Source of the DNA: CAVSWT01 sp963777515
GTDB lineage: Bacteria; Bacteroidota; Ignavibacteria; Ignavibacteriales; Ignavibacteriaceae
Direction of reading: 5' to 3'
Length of the DNA stretch: 64,000 bases
Assembly: GCA_963777515.1 (NCBI GenBank)
Contig: CAVZQU010000004.1
Span: forward strand, 310,001 to 374,000
Shown here: one piece after another, positions 20,514 to 31,303 of the stretch
Position numbering within the stretch: position 1 is the first letter of the stretch
Layout: every line of letters starts with the position of its first letter
Made by a program: the position numbers and the translations under genes
Notes under the pieces: generated by a model
Told to the model about the DNA's origin: nothing
Database searches by the model: none
What the model saw: only the letters and a program-made list of their open reading frames with translations

Positions 20514-23500
20514 CTATGAAACAAAGTCCAGGTCCTCATTAAAACGCACACTCACAAGCTTTGAAATACCTTCATCCTGCATCGTGACGCCGTAAAGCGT
20601 ACTTGCCGCCTCCATCGTTCTTTTGTTATGCGTAACAACAATAAACTGAGTCTCATTACTAAAGTCACTAATAATTTTTGTAAACCTATCAATGTTGGCA
20701 TCATCAAGCGGCGCATCAATTTCATCAAGAATACAAAACGGGCTCGGCTTAACAAGATAAATTGCAAACAACAATGCAATTGCAGTTAAAGTCTTTTCAC
20801 CACCGGAAAGCAATTCAATTGAAGTCGGGCGTTTGCCTTTCGGCTTTGCAACAATTTCAATTTTTGCTTCAAGCGGGTCCACATTTTCTTCCAATCGTAA
20901 ATCAGCTTCATCACCTGGATTAAATAACCCGCGAAAGATTTCTATGAAATGTCCTCTAATTTTTTCAAAGGTTTCTGTGAATAAAGTTTGTGCTGTTGTA
21001 TTAATTTCTTCAATAGTTTTTACGACATCTTTTTCAGATTCAAGTAAATCATTTCTCTGTTTTACTAAAAAATCGAGACGCTGCTTTTCTTCTTCAAATT
21101 CAGAATAAGCAAGAAGATTTATTGGGCCAAGATTTCTAACCTGCTGTTTCAATGTATGAACTTCTTCAGTCCTTTGCTTAAAATCAAAATCATTCAAATC
21201 ATCAAAAGATTTTAGCTCCAGCGTTAGACTATAATTTTCATTGATTGCCTCAATAAGATTATTGGTTTTTATTCCAAGCTCATTCAAAGTCATTTCTGCA
21301 TGATGAATTTCATCCGATACAATATCTCTTTCGTTTCTAAAATTCTTTTGATTTGTCTCCAGCTCATTTATATGAGACCGGATTGCTTTGTATTCTTCAT
21401 CAAGCTGCTTTTCTTCTTTTAATAAAACTTCTTTCTGTGCTTCTAATTCAGATTGTTGATTTTTATTTTCATCAAGTAATTTTGCTAAAGATTCAGTTTC
21501 TTCGGCGGAAGTTGAAATATCAATTTCTCTTTTTGAAATAGATCTTCTTTATGCTTTCAATTGAATCTTCGGCATGCTGAATCGAACTTTCAATGTTTTT
21601 CTTTTCACCTATGAAAGCGGTTAAATCAACATTTATTTTGTTCAGGCTGGCTACAACTGAATTATAATTTTCTTCAAAATTTTTGAATTCATTTTCAAGA
21701 ACTAATTTTTCAGCATCAGCTTTTTCTTTCTCACTTTTTTCTGCATCGAAAGAATATCTCCAAGCTTTGCTCTTTCTGTATCAATTTTATTTGACTGCGA
21801 AGCTAAATCTTGAATTTCAGTTCTAGCCTTTTCAATTTCATCAACTGCCTTTTTCTTTTCAAACTCAAATTGGGCAATTTGTTTTTCAATATTTGCCAGG
21901 TCGTTAACTAAAAGCCTTCCTTTTTCGGATAAAACTTTTAAATCAATGCCATTTATTTTTTCCTCAACAGATTCAATTTTTTCTTTGAGCTTGCTTAGCT
22001 GTTGTTCGCGCTGCGGGTATTCATCTTTTAAGTTTTCAAGAAGTTTTTTTCTTCCGAATAATGAATCATCCAGCTTTGGTGCAGAACCACTTTCAATTAT
22101 TCCTTCTTTATCAACAAAATCTCCCGACAATGCAGCAAAATTAAATTCTTTATATTTTTCTGAAAGACTTAGTGCAGTTTCAAGAGAATCAACAATCATA
22201 GTTTTGTTTAAAATTTTATCAAAAAATGATTTCCATTTGTCATCTGTTTGAACTGCATCTTTAGCAAAAGTTATAAATCCTTTTTCGTCCGGAATCTTTT
22301 TTAATTTTCTATTGATAGAAAAATCATAAATCTTTTCGGCTAATTTTTTTCTACTTGTTCCGTTCAAGTTAGGAATTAGGAACGAAGCTCTTCCAAGTTC
22401 ATTTGATTTTAAATAATCAATGCCATTCTTTAAATCATTTAAAGTTTCAACCAGAATATTATTTAGATTATTTTTCAAAGCAGCTTCAACGGCAAGTCTT
22501 TGTTCGTCGGATGAATTGCCGATATGAGCAAGAAGAGTCTTATCTCCCGAAGACCAGTCATCATTTTCAAGTAAAGCTTTGGCGCCTTTGGAAACACCTT
22601 CAAGATTATCAATTAAGCTTTGAATAAAATTTATTTTATCTTTTATACCGTTAATTATACCGCGCTCTTCAAGCTCTTTTGTGCGTTGTGAATTTAATTC
22701 CTGCTCTAAATTTTCTTTTTCTTTTTGCTTTTCGACATAAAGTTTTTCAGCTTCTTCAATATTTTTTTCTGCTTCAACTTTTTCTTCTTCAAGCTGCTCA
22801 ATAAAACCGACCGTCTTCGCTATATTCCCCGTTAAAGATTGGATTTTGTCATTTAGTTTATTGATTGCAGAGTTTTTTTCATTTAATGATTTTTCAAGAT
22901 TTGAATAATCATTTTCATGATTTGTAATTTCTTTGAATCTATTGATAAGATTTTCAGACTGAACTTTTAAATATTGTCTTTTATCTTCAAGCTCAATTTT
23001 CAAATTATTAACAGAAGCTTCGGTCTGAAATTTTTCTTCTTCCTTTAATGAAATCTTTTGTGAAATTTCCTGAACATTTTTTCCGCCTTCTGTAATTAAC
23101 CTTTCCGATTCGGTTAACTGTACATTCAGTTCTTCAAGCTCCTGCTTATATCGGTCAATGTTTTTAGCAAGAGAACTTTTTCTTTCTTCATTAACGGAAA
23201 TATTTTTTTGAGTATTATAAATTTTTTCAGTTTGAAGTGTGACTTCAGCTCGCTTATCTTTTAATAACATTTCTTTTTGTGAAAGCTCTTCTTTTATCTT
23301 TTTAATTTCTTCATCAAGTTTTGCTAATTCAGATTCAATAGAGATTTTTCTTTTAAAATTCTCTTCTTTCTTTTGCTTAGCTTCATCTTTCTGAAAATTA
23401 AAAAGCGCATATTCTCTTTCGGACAAATCAAGCTCAAGCTCTCTTAATGTAGTTGATAACTTGTTATACTTATCAGCTTTTTTTGCCTGGCGTTCAAGCG

Positions 23501-24110
23501 AGTTAACTTTCTTTTCAACTTCCGAAACGATATCATTAACCCTATTTAAATCGGATTTAACCTCATCAAGTTTTCTAAGTGCAAGCCTTCTGCGGAGCTT
23601 GTATTTATTAACCCCGGCAGCTTCTTCAAACATGGTGCGGCGTTCTTCAGCTTTGCTGCTTAGAATTGTTTCAACCATTTTTAATTCAATAACAGAATAA
23701 GCGTTAGCACCAATTCCGGTATCCATAAAAAGATTTGTAATATCTTTTAGGCGGCATAAATTTTTATTAAGAAGATATTCGCTTTCACCCGAACGGAAAA
23801 TCCTCCTTGTTATAGTAACTTCAGAATATTCTGTTGGAAGAACCCCTTTATTATTTTCAATAGTTAATGAAACTTCTGCCATTCCCATTGGTTTTTTATT
23901 GGCAGTACCATTGAAGATAACATTTTCCATTTTGTCGCTTCGTAGTGCGCCGCTTTTTTGTTCACCAAGGCACCATCGTATAGCATCAACAATGTTGGTT
24001 TTGCCGCATCCATTTGGGCCAACTATAGACGTCACACCTTCGTTAAAAGAAATATTTGTTTTTTGGGCAAATGATTTAAAGCCGAGTATTTCGAGTTTTG
24101 ATAAATACAA
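20514..24110 (-). CDS. smc: Chromosome segregation protein SMC (two compensating frameshifts, ~21735 and ~21545)
   Basis: Condensin ATPase that compacts and segregates the chromosome. The head Walker A is GPNGCGKTNIVDA near residues 32-44; a long coiled coil follows, then the hinge (about 500-680, with GVSKGAKALLENDDW), the returning coil, and the C-terminal head with LLSGGEKTLTAIALLFA and Walker B CILDEIDAPLDDANI. The total span is exactly 1199 codons. About 190 bases of the returning coil (21545-21735) are read in a different frame, starting at an AAAAAAG run; in that frame a convincing coil is encoded (for example ENEFKNFEENYNSVV). Two single-base errors in opposite directions explain this. 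The gene lies directly after the GH2-like gene, eight bases apart. Confidence 0.94.
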
Positions 24111-24118
24111 TTCTTAGT

Positions 24119-26719
24119 CTATCCGAACAAATTATATTGGTTGAAAGTTAATTGAAGATATTCAAAAACAGAGTTTTTTAATTCGAAGTAAATGAAGATT
24201 CCGGAAACAATAACCAGGATGAATAGAACGCTATAAAGATAAACGCTTCCCGGGTTAACATCAAAAATAACATATATACCTTTCATCAATCGGTAGAATA
24301 TCCAGATGGTAAACAAGATAAGAATTATAAAGATGTATATTGTTCCTATATGTGCATCTAAAATTCTGTATAGAATAATTCCAACGGGAATTAAAAGTAC
24401 TAATGGAAGGAATGACCATACTACAGTAAAAAATGAACTTGATAAATAAACTTTATTTCGGACAAAAAACGAACTTATTTGAACTAAAATAATAAAAGCA
24501 ATCAACACTACTGCAGTTGCAGCGGAAAGCCATAAAATTGCAGAAAAAGGTTTCCATGCCAGATAGCTGACTATCGTCATTAATTTTGGATTGCCGAATG
24601 AAAGCAGCACTCTTTCAAAGCTGACATAGTCCTTGAAATAATAAAATAAGTTGCTTAGCAGAAGTCCGCTTACAAGTGAAATAATTATTAAAAGTAAAGT
24701 TGAATGATAACCTGAAATAATCCTTTGGTCGCGTATATCAGCATAAAAATTATATGGACGCAAAAGTGCCCGTGATGCATCTTCTCTGAACTTTCGTCCT
24801 GAGTTAACAAGTATTCCAATCAATATTGCCAGCACGATTCCAAAAATTATAAATACCATCGGGGCATCGGTTTTTTTACTGCCGATTGGGATAGTTACAC
24901 CTTCTGAATTATGCAAAATAGCGGAAACCACTTTATAGCTTAGCCTGTCGGTTTCCCTATTTTCACCTAGGATTCCAACCTTGTATAAGTTTTCTTTGTT
25001 GTATCCGCCGATTATTGAAGTAAAGTCACCGCGGTAATCAAACATGGAATTAATAAAATAACCTGCCAAATCATTTTTACCGGAATAACCAATTATGTCT
25101 TGAAAAAATTTTGCCTGCGCTTCATAAGAATGCTCATTAACATAACCATCTGAGTTGCCTGCGCTTGCAATATAAGTGGCACTGCTGATAAATATTCTGC
25201 CGCTGCCTAATTCCTGTTGATCTTTTTTAATCTCTTCTGTTTCTTGTGGGGTGGGCAGATTATTCAACAACTCAATTCCGTAAAAATCTAATCCGGGAAT
25301 CTTTTTTAAATTTGCATTTTGAAATGAAGCGTAAGTCAACCCATTAAAATTATCATTTGCCGTATTGACTAAAGATTGAATAAAGGAAATATGTGCATTA
25401 ACACCCGGGAGATATGAACCGCCTAAACCAATTGCAGCAACAGAAGAATAATGTTTAAATCCCTTTATAAAATTTTTAAGATAGTTTTTGCTTCTTGCAA
25501 TAAAATTTTGATTTTGTGTTAAAGATTTTGGAATCGAGTTAAGCGGAATTTCAATAAAAGCCAATAAGCCGTAACGCTCGCACAATTCTAAATAATATGG
25601 ATGCGGGACAAAATCAGCAAAGCGAACTACATTAAAACCGGTTTTCTTAATAATTTTAATGTCGCGTTCCATTTGATTATACGAAACAAGATTTCCATAA
25701 TCATAAAAAGATGGAACATAAGTGACACCGTTAAGCTTGAAAGGATTTTTATTAAGAGTAAGTGTGTTTTTATCAAAGCTTAAATCAAATATATGAACTT
25801 TTTTATTTGTAATATCTAATAATTGATCTCCCTGCCAAAGTTCAAATTTGGCCGTATATGATTGAGGGTCGTTCGGGCTCCAAAAAGTTGGAGAGTTTGA
25901 TTCTAAATGTAAAGATGATTCTTTTTCCTGGTTTTTATTTAAACGAAATTTTTCGTCCGGAGTTTGATGATATTCCGAACCATCCGGCGCAAACATTGTG
26001 ATTTTAATTCTATAAGGATCTTTGCTGACAAGTGAATCCGGAAACTTTCTAAATTCCTTATTTTCTATTTTAGAATTAAACTTAAAATCTACCCTATTTC
26101 TACGAGTGTCAACATCATAAGTAACATTTGCATCAGCTATAGAAATGTTTGGAATTAAATGAATATAAACATCTCTAAAAATTCCACCAAAGTTCCTGGG
26201 AAATAAAAATCTTTGTTTAACCGGAATTGTATTTTCAGAATCCAATGCGTAATAGAGTTTAACTGAAATCTGATTATTTGAACCTTCTTTTAATATATCT
26301 CTTGGCAAATCTAAACTGAAAGGAAACTCGCCGCCGGAATGTCTGTAAATAATTTGGTTATTTATGGAAATGTCAGCAGTGTAATTCAATCCAAGAAAGA
26401 ACAACTTCATTTTGAAATTGTTAATTTCTTCTTTTGTAAGAGAAAAGCTTCTTTCAAAAATTAATATGCCGTCACCTTCAAATTCAGACGGAACATTTAC
26501 TTCAACTTTATTAATTTCTTTATCTTTAGAAGAATAGACCTCCCATTGGCCATTTAGCGGAATAACTTTTCTTGTTGGTGTTATATCGAAGAAAAGACTG
26601 TCGGTGGTTCTAATTTTATAATTAGGAAGCTCTTTGAAAACAATTTGACCGTAATTATTTGAAAAACTTGAAAGGATTATTAAAGCGATTGCAAAACATA
26701 AATAATTACGGAAACCCAT
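24119..26719 (-). CDS. GH2-like (beta-galactosidase-fold) protein fused to a multi-pass membrane domain, catalytic residues missing
   Basis: An 866-residue envelope protein. After a signal peptide (FAIALIILSSFSNNYGQ) comes a GH2 sugar-binding jelly roll (PLNGQWEVYSS, FERSFSLT, and YTADISINNQIIYRHSGGEFPF), an immunoglobulin-like domain, and a TIM-barrel-like region (FKLNGVTYVPSF, then TGFNVVRFADFVPHPYYLELCERYGLLAFIEIP). About 230 C-terminal residues form five or six membrane helices, an unusual fusion. The acid/base site, normally ending in NE after the HPSV strand, reads YSSVAAIGLGGSYLPG here, and the nucleophile strand reads IFISSATYIAS without Glu. I infer a non-catalytic carbohydrate-binding or sensor protein. 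The tail resembles Yip1-type membrane domains only loosely. Confidence 0.8.
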   Translation of the reverse strand: MGFRNYLCFAIALIILSSFSNNYGQIVFKELPNYKIRTTDSLFFDITPTRKVIPLNGQWEVYSSKDKEINKVEVNVPSEFEGDGILIFERSFSLTKEEINNFKMKLFFLGLNYTADISINNQIIYRHSGGEFPFSLDLPRDILKEGSNNQISVKLYYALDSENTIPVKQRFLFPRNFGGIFRDVYIHLIPNISIADANVTYDVDTRRNRVDFKFNSKIENKEFRKFPDSLVSKDPYRIKITMFAPDGSEYHQTPDEKFRLNKNQEKESSLHLESNSPTFWSPNDPQSYTAKFELWQGDQLLDITNKKVHIFDLSFDKNTLTLNKNPFKLNGVTYVPSFYDYGNLVSYNQMERDIKIIKKTGFNVVRFADFVPHPYYLELCERYGLLAFIEIPLNSIPKSLTQNQNFIARSKNYLKNFIKGFKHYSSVAAIGLGGSYLPGVNAHISFIQSLVNTANDNFNGLTYASFQNANLKKIPGLDFYGIELLNNLPTPQETEEIKKDQQELGSGRIFISSATYIASAGNSDGYVNEHSYEAQAKFFQDIIGYSGKNDLAGYFINSMFDYRGDFTSIIGGYNKENLYKVGILGENRETDRLSYKVVSAILHNSEGVTIPIGSKKTDAPMVFIIFGIVLAILIGILVNSGRKFREDASRALLRPYNFYADIRDQRIISGYHSTLLLIIISLVSGLLLSNLFYYFKDYVSFERVLLSFGNPKLMTIVSYLAWKPFSAILWLSAATAVVLIAFIILVQISSFFVRNKVYLSSSFFTVVWSFLPLVLLIPVGIILYRILDAHIGTIYIFIILILFTIWIFYRLMKGIYVIFDVNPGSVYLYSVLFILVIVSGIFIYFELKNSVFEYLQLTFNQYNLFG

Positions 26720-26799
26720 CCGGTATCAGCGTTCCTAAATTGTTGAAAATAAACCCACAAATATAGTAAAGAAAGGAGGGGAAATCAATCTGTAACTTG

Positions 26800-26836
26800 G
26801 AAAGAAAGAGTGGATTTGAGGAATATCAAATCCACT
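26800..26836 (-). terminator. Rho-independent-type terminator of tpiA
   Basis: A perfect 11-base inverted repeat, AGTGGATTTGA (26809-26819) and TCAAATCCACT (26826-26836), has a six-base loop. On the minus strand the stem is followed by a T-rich CTTTCTTTCC stretch. It lies 24 bases past the tpiA stop. Confidence 0.7.
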
Positions 26837-26859
26837 GTAATTAGCTATAAATCAATAGC

Positions 26860-27615
26860 TTAGGCTGCTTTGATAATTCCCATAAAAGAATCGGCTTTTA
26901 AGCATGCACCGCCAACCAAAGCACCGTCAATATCCTTTTGCCCAAGAAGTTCTTTTGCATTATCCGGCTTAACACTTCCGCCATATTGAATAATTAATTT
27001 TTCGGCTGAATCATTCCCATATTCAACTTCAATTAAATCTCTAATAAATTCATGAACTTCCTGCGCTTGTTCAGGTGTTGCAGTTTTTCCGGTTCCAATT
27101 GCCCAAACAGGTTCATAAGCAATAACTATTTTTGAAAGTTCATCTTTGGATACATGTTCGAGTCCTTTTACTATCTGTCTTTTAATGATGTCTTTTGTTA
27201 CATCTTTTTCTCTTTCTTCAAGTGTTTCGCCCACACAGAAAATCGGCTTTAATCCTTTCTCCAAAGCTTTTTTAATTTTTTTGTTTATCAATTCATCCGA
27301 TTCTTTATATATGGCTCTTCTTTCGCTGTGACCAAGTATGACAAATTCGCAGCCAACACTTGAGAGCATTTGTGCCGATATTTCTCCTGTGAAAGCACCA
27401 CTGTCATTTTCGTTCATGTTTTGCGCACCAAGCTTTATAACTGTTCCTTTTATTAAAGAGTTTGCTTCACTCAAAGATGTGAATGGCGGGCATATAATAA
27501 TATCACAATTTACTTGTTCACTGGACAAAGCAGACGTTAATTTTGAAATTAAATTTTGAGTTTCGGTAAGATCATTATTCATCTTCCAATTTCCGGCAAT
27601 TACTTTTCTACGCAT
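26860..27615 (-). CDS. tpiA: Triosephosphate isomerase
   Basis: Interconverts dihydroxyacetone phosphate and glyceraldehyde 3-phosphate in glycolysis. Catalytic residues are all present: Lys in GNWKMNND (residues 8-15), His in ILGHSERR, and Glu in AYEPVWAIGTGKTATPEQAQ, with the phosphate loop GGSVKPDNA near the C-terminus. At 251 residues it is a standard length. An AGAGGGA Shine-Dalgarno precedes the ATG. It is monocistronic with its own terminator. Confidence 0.98.
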   Translation of the reverse strand: MRRKVIAGNWKMNNDLTETQNLISKLTSALSSEQVNCDIIICPPFTSLSEANSLIKGTVIKLGAQNMNENDSGAFTGEISAQMLSSVGCEFVILGHSERRAIYKESDELINKKIKKALEKGLKPIFCVGETLEEREKDVTKDIIKRQIVKGLEHVSKDELSKIVIAYEPVWAIGTGKTATPEQAQEVHEFIRDLIEVEYGNDSAEKLIIQYGGSVKPDNAKELLGQKDIDGALVGGACLKADSFMGIIKAA

Positions 27616-27731
27616 GTATTTCCCTCTGTTTAAGAATTAATAAATATGTCAAAGTTGAATATAAAAATAACAAAGGTGGGTTATTACATCAAATTTAATT
27701 TTGTAAGTTGCTGTAATATTTAATCTTAGTG

Positions 27732-27806
27732 TTTCTAAGTGCTCTCCGTGTCTTAGTGGTTAATATTCATTTTTTACCACTTAGCCACTTAGGGCACAAA
27801 GTTTCA
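27732..27806. repeat. Dispersed palindromic repeat (CTTAGTGGTTAA / TTACCACTTAG type)
   Basis: GTGTCTTAGTGGTTAA (27748-27763) is mirrored by TTACCACTTAGCCACTTAG (27774-27792) and GGGCACAAAG, giving an imperfect inverted repeat with a short loop. Repeats carrying this 'cttagtggttaa...accactta..cacaaag' text are scattered through many bacterial genomes. It lies between tpiA and the MFS gene, which are divergent. Confidence 0.6.
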
Positions 27807-27894
27807 TTTAGATTTTAAATACAATTAATAAATTAGTAATTCACATTTAATTATTTCTCTTTTATCTTAGGTTCGTAATTTCCCAAATGAATTT

Positions 27895-29054
27895 ATGAAA
27901 CTAAAACAAATTCCAAAGCAGGTTTTATTCCTGGGCTTGATAAGTCTGTTTACTGATATGGCAAGCGAAATGCTTTATCCTATCACACCAATATTTTTAA
28001 CTACTGTACTTGGTGCTTCTATGGCAGTAGTTGGGATGATTGAAGGCCTTGCTGAATTTACGGCTGGTATTTTAAAAGGATATTTCGGAAGAGTTTCGGA
28101 TAAAAAAGGTAAACGCTCAATCTTTGTTACTATTGGATACAGCCTATCCGCGTTATCAAAACCTTTGCCCGGAATTTTCCCAAGGATATTGACTGTTGTT
28201 TTTTCAAGAGTAACAGATAGAATCGGAAAAGGAATTAGAACAGCCCCTCGTGATGCTTTGTTGGCTTCTTATTCAAATGAAAATAATACCGGGGCGATTT
28301 TCGGATTTCATAGGGGAATGGATACACTCGGTGCAGCGCTTGGCCCGGTTGCAGCTTTAATTCTTCTTCATTTTTATCCCAATGATTTTACATTAATTTT
28401 TCTTGTAGCTTTTATTCCCTCAGTTGCAGCAGTTACTTTTACGTTCTTAATAAAAGATAACCCAACTCAAAAGAAAGAAAAAGTAAATGGGAGTTATAAA
28501 GATTTTTGGATTACAGCACCAGCGCAGTATAAATCATTAATTAGTTTTAATTACTATTTTTTCCCTGGTAAACAGCAGTGATGTATTTTTAATTTTGAAA
28601 TCGCAGAATATTTCTCAATTCAAATTTCCTAGCCATCCTCGGATATATTTTTTACAACCTTGTTTATGCTTTCTCATCTTACCCGATGGGCAAACTATCC
28701 GACAATTTTGGGAAACGAAATATTTTTATTATTGGATTGTTTGTTTTTTCTTTAGTGTACATTGGTTTTGCTTTTTCTTCAAGCTTTTATCTTGTGTGGA
28801 TTTTATTTGCGTTGTATGGAATTTATGCCGCAGCAACAGAAGGAGTTGCAAAAGCCTGGGTTTCCGATTTGATTCCGGATAAAGTAAGGGGAACCGGAAT
28901 TGGCCTTTTAACCATGCTGTCAAGTATTGCAATGATGATAGGTTCTTTCATTGCCGGGTTTTTGTGGGACCAATTTGGTGCGCAGGCTCCTTTTCTTATT
29001 TCTTCACTGGTTAGTTTTTTGATTGCGGTGATATTTTTATTTAGAAGAAAATAG
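27895..29054 (+). CDS. MFS transporter (two frameshifts, ~28550 and ~28627)
   Basis: Inner-membrane major facilitator with about twelve helices when joined. The N-terminal half has MLYPITPIFLTTVLGAS and the conserved loop GRVSDKKGKRSIFVTIGYSL; the second half repeats it as GKLSDNFGKRNIFIIGLF. A piece of about 25 codons in the middle (SLVNSSDVFLILK) is in another frame, so two shifts occur, at TTTTTT near 28550 and near 28627. The total is about 386 residues, normal for the family. The substrate is unknown; the RTAPRDALLASYS loop is shared with MFS members often annotated as general efflux pumps. Confidence 0.85.
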
Positions 29055-29169
29055 AATTTACTTTTCGGTAATTAAAAATGTCATATAGATGTCTACTTAA
29101 AAAAGTATAGTGAAATGTATTGATTACAAATGAGAAGGTAATGAGGTAAGTATTAATTGATGGTTTGAT

Positions 29170-29291
29170 GTTACTTAGGTTCAATTAAAAAAGATAAGGT
29201 TTTTAGAATCCGAAAGAGTCCTAAAAGTCCTTGAAATAAAATTTTGTAATTGACCGAGAAAAACCTTATTGATTTTAGAAACCTAAGTAAC
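29170..29291. mobile_element. MITE-like element with 12-bp perfect terminal inverted repeats
   Basis: GTTACTTAGGTT (29170-29181) is exactly mirrored by AACCTAAGTAAC (29280-29291). Inside, ATAAGGTTTTT (29194-29204) is mirrored by AAAAACCTTAT (29259-29269). The 122-base unit has no coding capacity and no clear target duplication. The form fits a miniature inverted-repeat element, but a long structured RNA is also possible. Confidence 0.5.
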
Positions 29292-29417
29292 TAAAAATAA
29301 AAGACATCGAATAAATTTATTAGCTTATTAATTTTGTATCAACCATTGAAAAAATACAATGATAAGAGTTAATAATTTGCATTCCAATGAAAGTTGAGTT
29401 TATGATTTAACACAAAG

Positions 29418-29438
29418 ATGCTGAAACAAGTTCAGCAT
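29418..29438. repeat. Short palindrome ATGCTGAA-ACAAG-TTCAGCAT
   Basis: A perfect eight-base stem with a five-base loop sits just beyond the amn stop. The text GATGCTGAAACAAGTTCAGCAT matches a very common dispersed repeat of Bacteroidota-like genomes. With no T-run on the minus side it is a weak terminator candidate; the remaining 29055-29443 gap holds only the MITE-like element and AT-rich sequence. Confidence 0.5.
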
Positions 29439-29443
29439 AAAGC

Positions 29444-30222
29444 CTAATACCTAAAATGTTTTATCTGCTCGCCCTTTTGTCCAATTTCTGTCATAGCTTC
29501 AATTCCAATATCAAGATGAATTTGCGAATACTTTTCTGTCACAACCAAATCAGATTCTTCTGTTTTAATTCCTTCCGGTACCATCGGTAAGTCTGATACA
29601 AGCAGCAAGGCTCCGCGGGAAATTTCATTTACAAGTCCCACAATAAAAATGGTAGCTGTTTCCATATCAATTCCGATTGCAGAAAGCTTCTGTAGATATT
29701 TCTTAAATGAATTATCCCATTCCCAAACTCTTCTATTAGTTGTATAAACAACACCTGTTCTGTATTCTAATTTTCTGGCGACAATTTTTTCGGAAACAAA
29801 CTTGTGAAGCTTAAACGAAGGCATTGCCGGAACTTCTGGATGGCATATAATCAAGACTTGTTCCTTCACCTCTGATTGCTGCGGTAGGAAGAATAAAATA
29901 ACCCAGCTCTGTTGATTTTTTAAGTCCGCCGCATTTACCGAGAAATAAAACTCCCTTTGGCTTTTTCGCAACAAGCAAATCCATAATGGTTGCAGCATTT
30001 GCAGAGCCCATTCCAAAATTAATAATTGTTAAGCCGTTGGAATTAGTTGCCGTTTGCATGGGCCTGCCGATTCCGTTAATGTTGCATTTAAATTTTTCTG
30101 CAAAGTTGGTTACATAATTATGGAAGTTTGTAAGGAGTAAGATATTCTCCAAAATCATCCAGGTTAGTCGCGGTATATCTTGGAAGCCAGTTTTTCGCAA
30201 TATCAAGTTTTGTTTTAAGCAT
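29444..30222 (-). CDS. amn: AMP nucleosidase (two frameshifts, ~30115 and ~29848)
   Basis: Hydrolyses AMP to adenine and ribose 5-phosphate; the short form (about 258 residues) typical of Bacteroidota. The start is ATG at 30222, giving LKTKLDIAKNWLPRYTATNL, the family N-terminus. Then come NFGMGSANAATIMDLL, GVLFLGKCGGLKKS, the RGEGTS loop, PEVPAMPSFKLHKFVSEK, and the catalytic IDMETATIFIVG with LLVSDLPMVPEG. The coding passes through three frames, with shifts near 30115 and near 29848. The joined product is full length, so it is probably functional. Confidence 0.88.
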
Positions 30223-30323
30223 ATAATTTTGTTGTATTTGTTAGAAATCAATTTGAAAAAAATAAGTAAATGTAAGATGATTAAAAAATAATTTTGACAG
30301 TTTAAGTTTATAAGAGAAGGATA

Positions 30324-30383
30324 AACCGTTGAAACGGTTACAATAATTGTTCTTTTCCATTAACACTGGGATTAATCCCTGTT
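30324..30383. repeat. REP-like double hairpin in the amn / PAP2 divergent gap
   Basis: Two adjacent palindromes: AACCGTT-GA-AACGGTT (30324-30339) and GGGATTAATCCC (30368-30379), the latter flanked by AACA and TGTT. Paired hairpins with this text resemble REP sequences mobilised by RAYT (TnpA_REP) transposases. No such transposase is in the window. The rest of the 339-base gap is AT-rich and should hold both divergent promoters. Confidence 0.55.
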
Positions 30384-30561
30384 TTAATAAAACACACACT
30401 AAAGAATAACTGTTTTTACAGTTTTTATGTTTATAAAGTCACCTTGGAAAATTAATTTTAATCAATATTTAGAAATATTCATTTGGTTTATAATTGTGAA
30501 AATTAAAAGTTAAATTAGATGGAAGAAATAAAATCCATTAACTAAATTTCTTTTATTTGAA

Positions 30562-31285
30562 ATGAATTCAACAGTAGAAACTTCAAACTCAAATTCTACA
30601 AAAAAAAATTTTTTAAGAATTAATACCCAAGTTTTCATTTCCTTATTATTAATTATTATAGGAACAACATCCTTTATAATTATAGCAAATAAAGTATCAT
30701 CCGGCTCTACAAAAAATTTTGATAATTGGGCTTTAGAACTTTTTCGCCAGACAAATAACCCAGTTCAATCAATTGGTAACGATTTAGTTACAAGTGCAGT
30801 TAGAGATATAACAGCATTGGGAAGCGGAACTATAATCGTTTTATTCACTCTTGCAGTAATTGGATTTCTTCTTTTCCAAAAAAAGTATACAATGGTTTAT
30901 TTAATATTAGGAGCTGCTATTGGTGGCGGTGTGTTAAACTTTCTTTTAAAAGAAATTTTTGGCAGGCAGCGGCCGGATTTAATTTATCATTTAACTTCTG
31001 CAACATCATTAAGCTTTCCCAGCGGGCATTCTATGATGTCGATGGTTATATATCTTTCATTTGCAGCATTGATAATTCGAATTCCATATAATAAGATCAA
31101 TAAAAATTTATATAATATCAATTGCACTTTTTTTGTCAATAATTATTGGTATAAGTAGAATCTATCTCGGAGTTCATTACGCAACAGATGTTTTAGGAGG
31201 CTGGTCAATTGGAATTGCGTGGGCTTCGTTCTGCTGGCTGTTTGCATATTATTTGGAACAAAGAAAAAACAAAAAATCTTCTTGA
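30562..31285 (+). CDS. PAP2 family phosphatase (frameshift ~31095)
   Basis: Integral-membrane phosphatidic-acid-phosphatase-type enzyme, likely dephosphorylating undecaprenyl pyrophosphate or phosphatidate at the periplasmic face. The three-part active site is complete when joined: KEIFGRQRPD, SFPSGHSMMS, and SRIYLGVHYATDVLGGW. The third motif lies after a frame shift near 31095, where the first frame runs into KNLYN and stops at 31158. Total about 240 residues, six membrane segments. Which lipid it acts on cannot be read. Confidence 0.88.
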
Positions 31286-31303
31286 GCTAGGTTTAGATGA
31301 ATA

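Noticed and set aside
20514..24110. Programmed frameshifting in smc and photolyase
   Set aside because: No slippery heptamer with downstream structure is conserved in either; both shifts in each gene compensate and fit random indel error.
27600..30600. Genomic island or prophage remnant in the repeat-rich stretch
   Set aside because: No integrase, transposase, phage gene or composition break accompanies the repeats.
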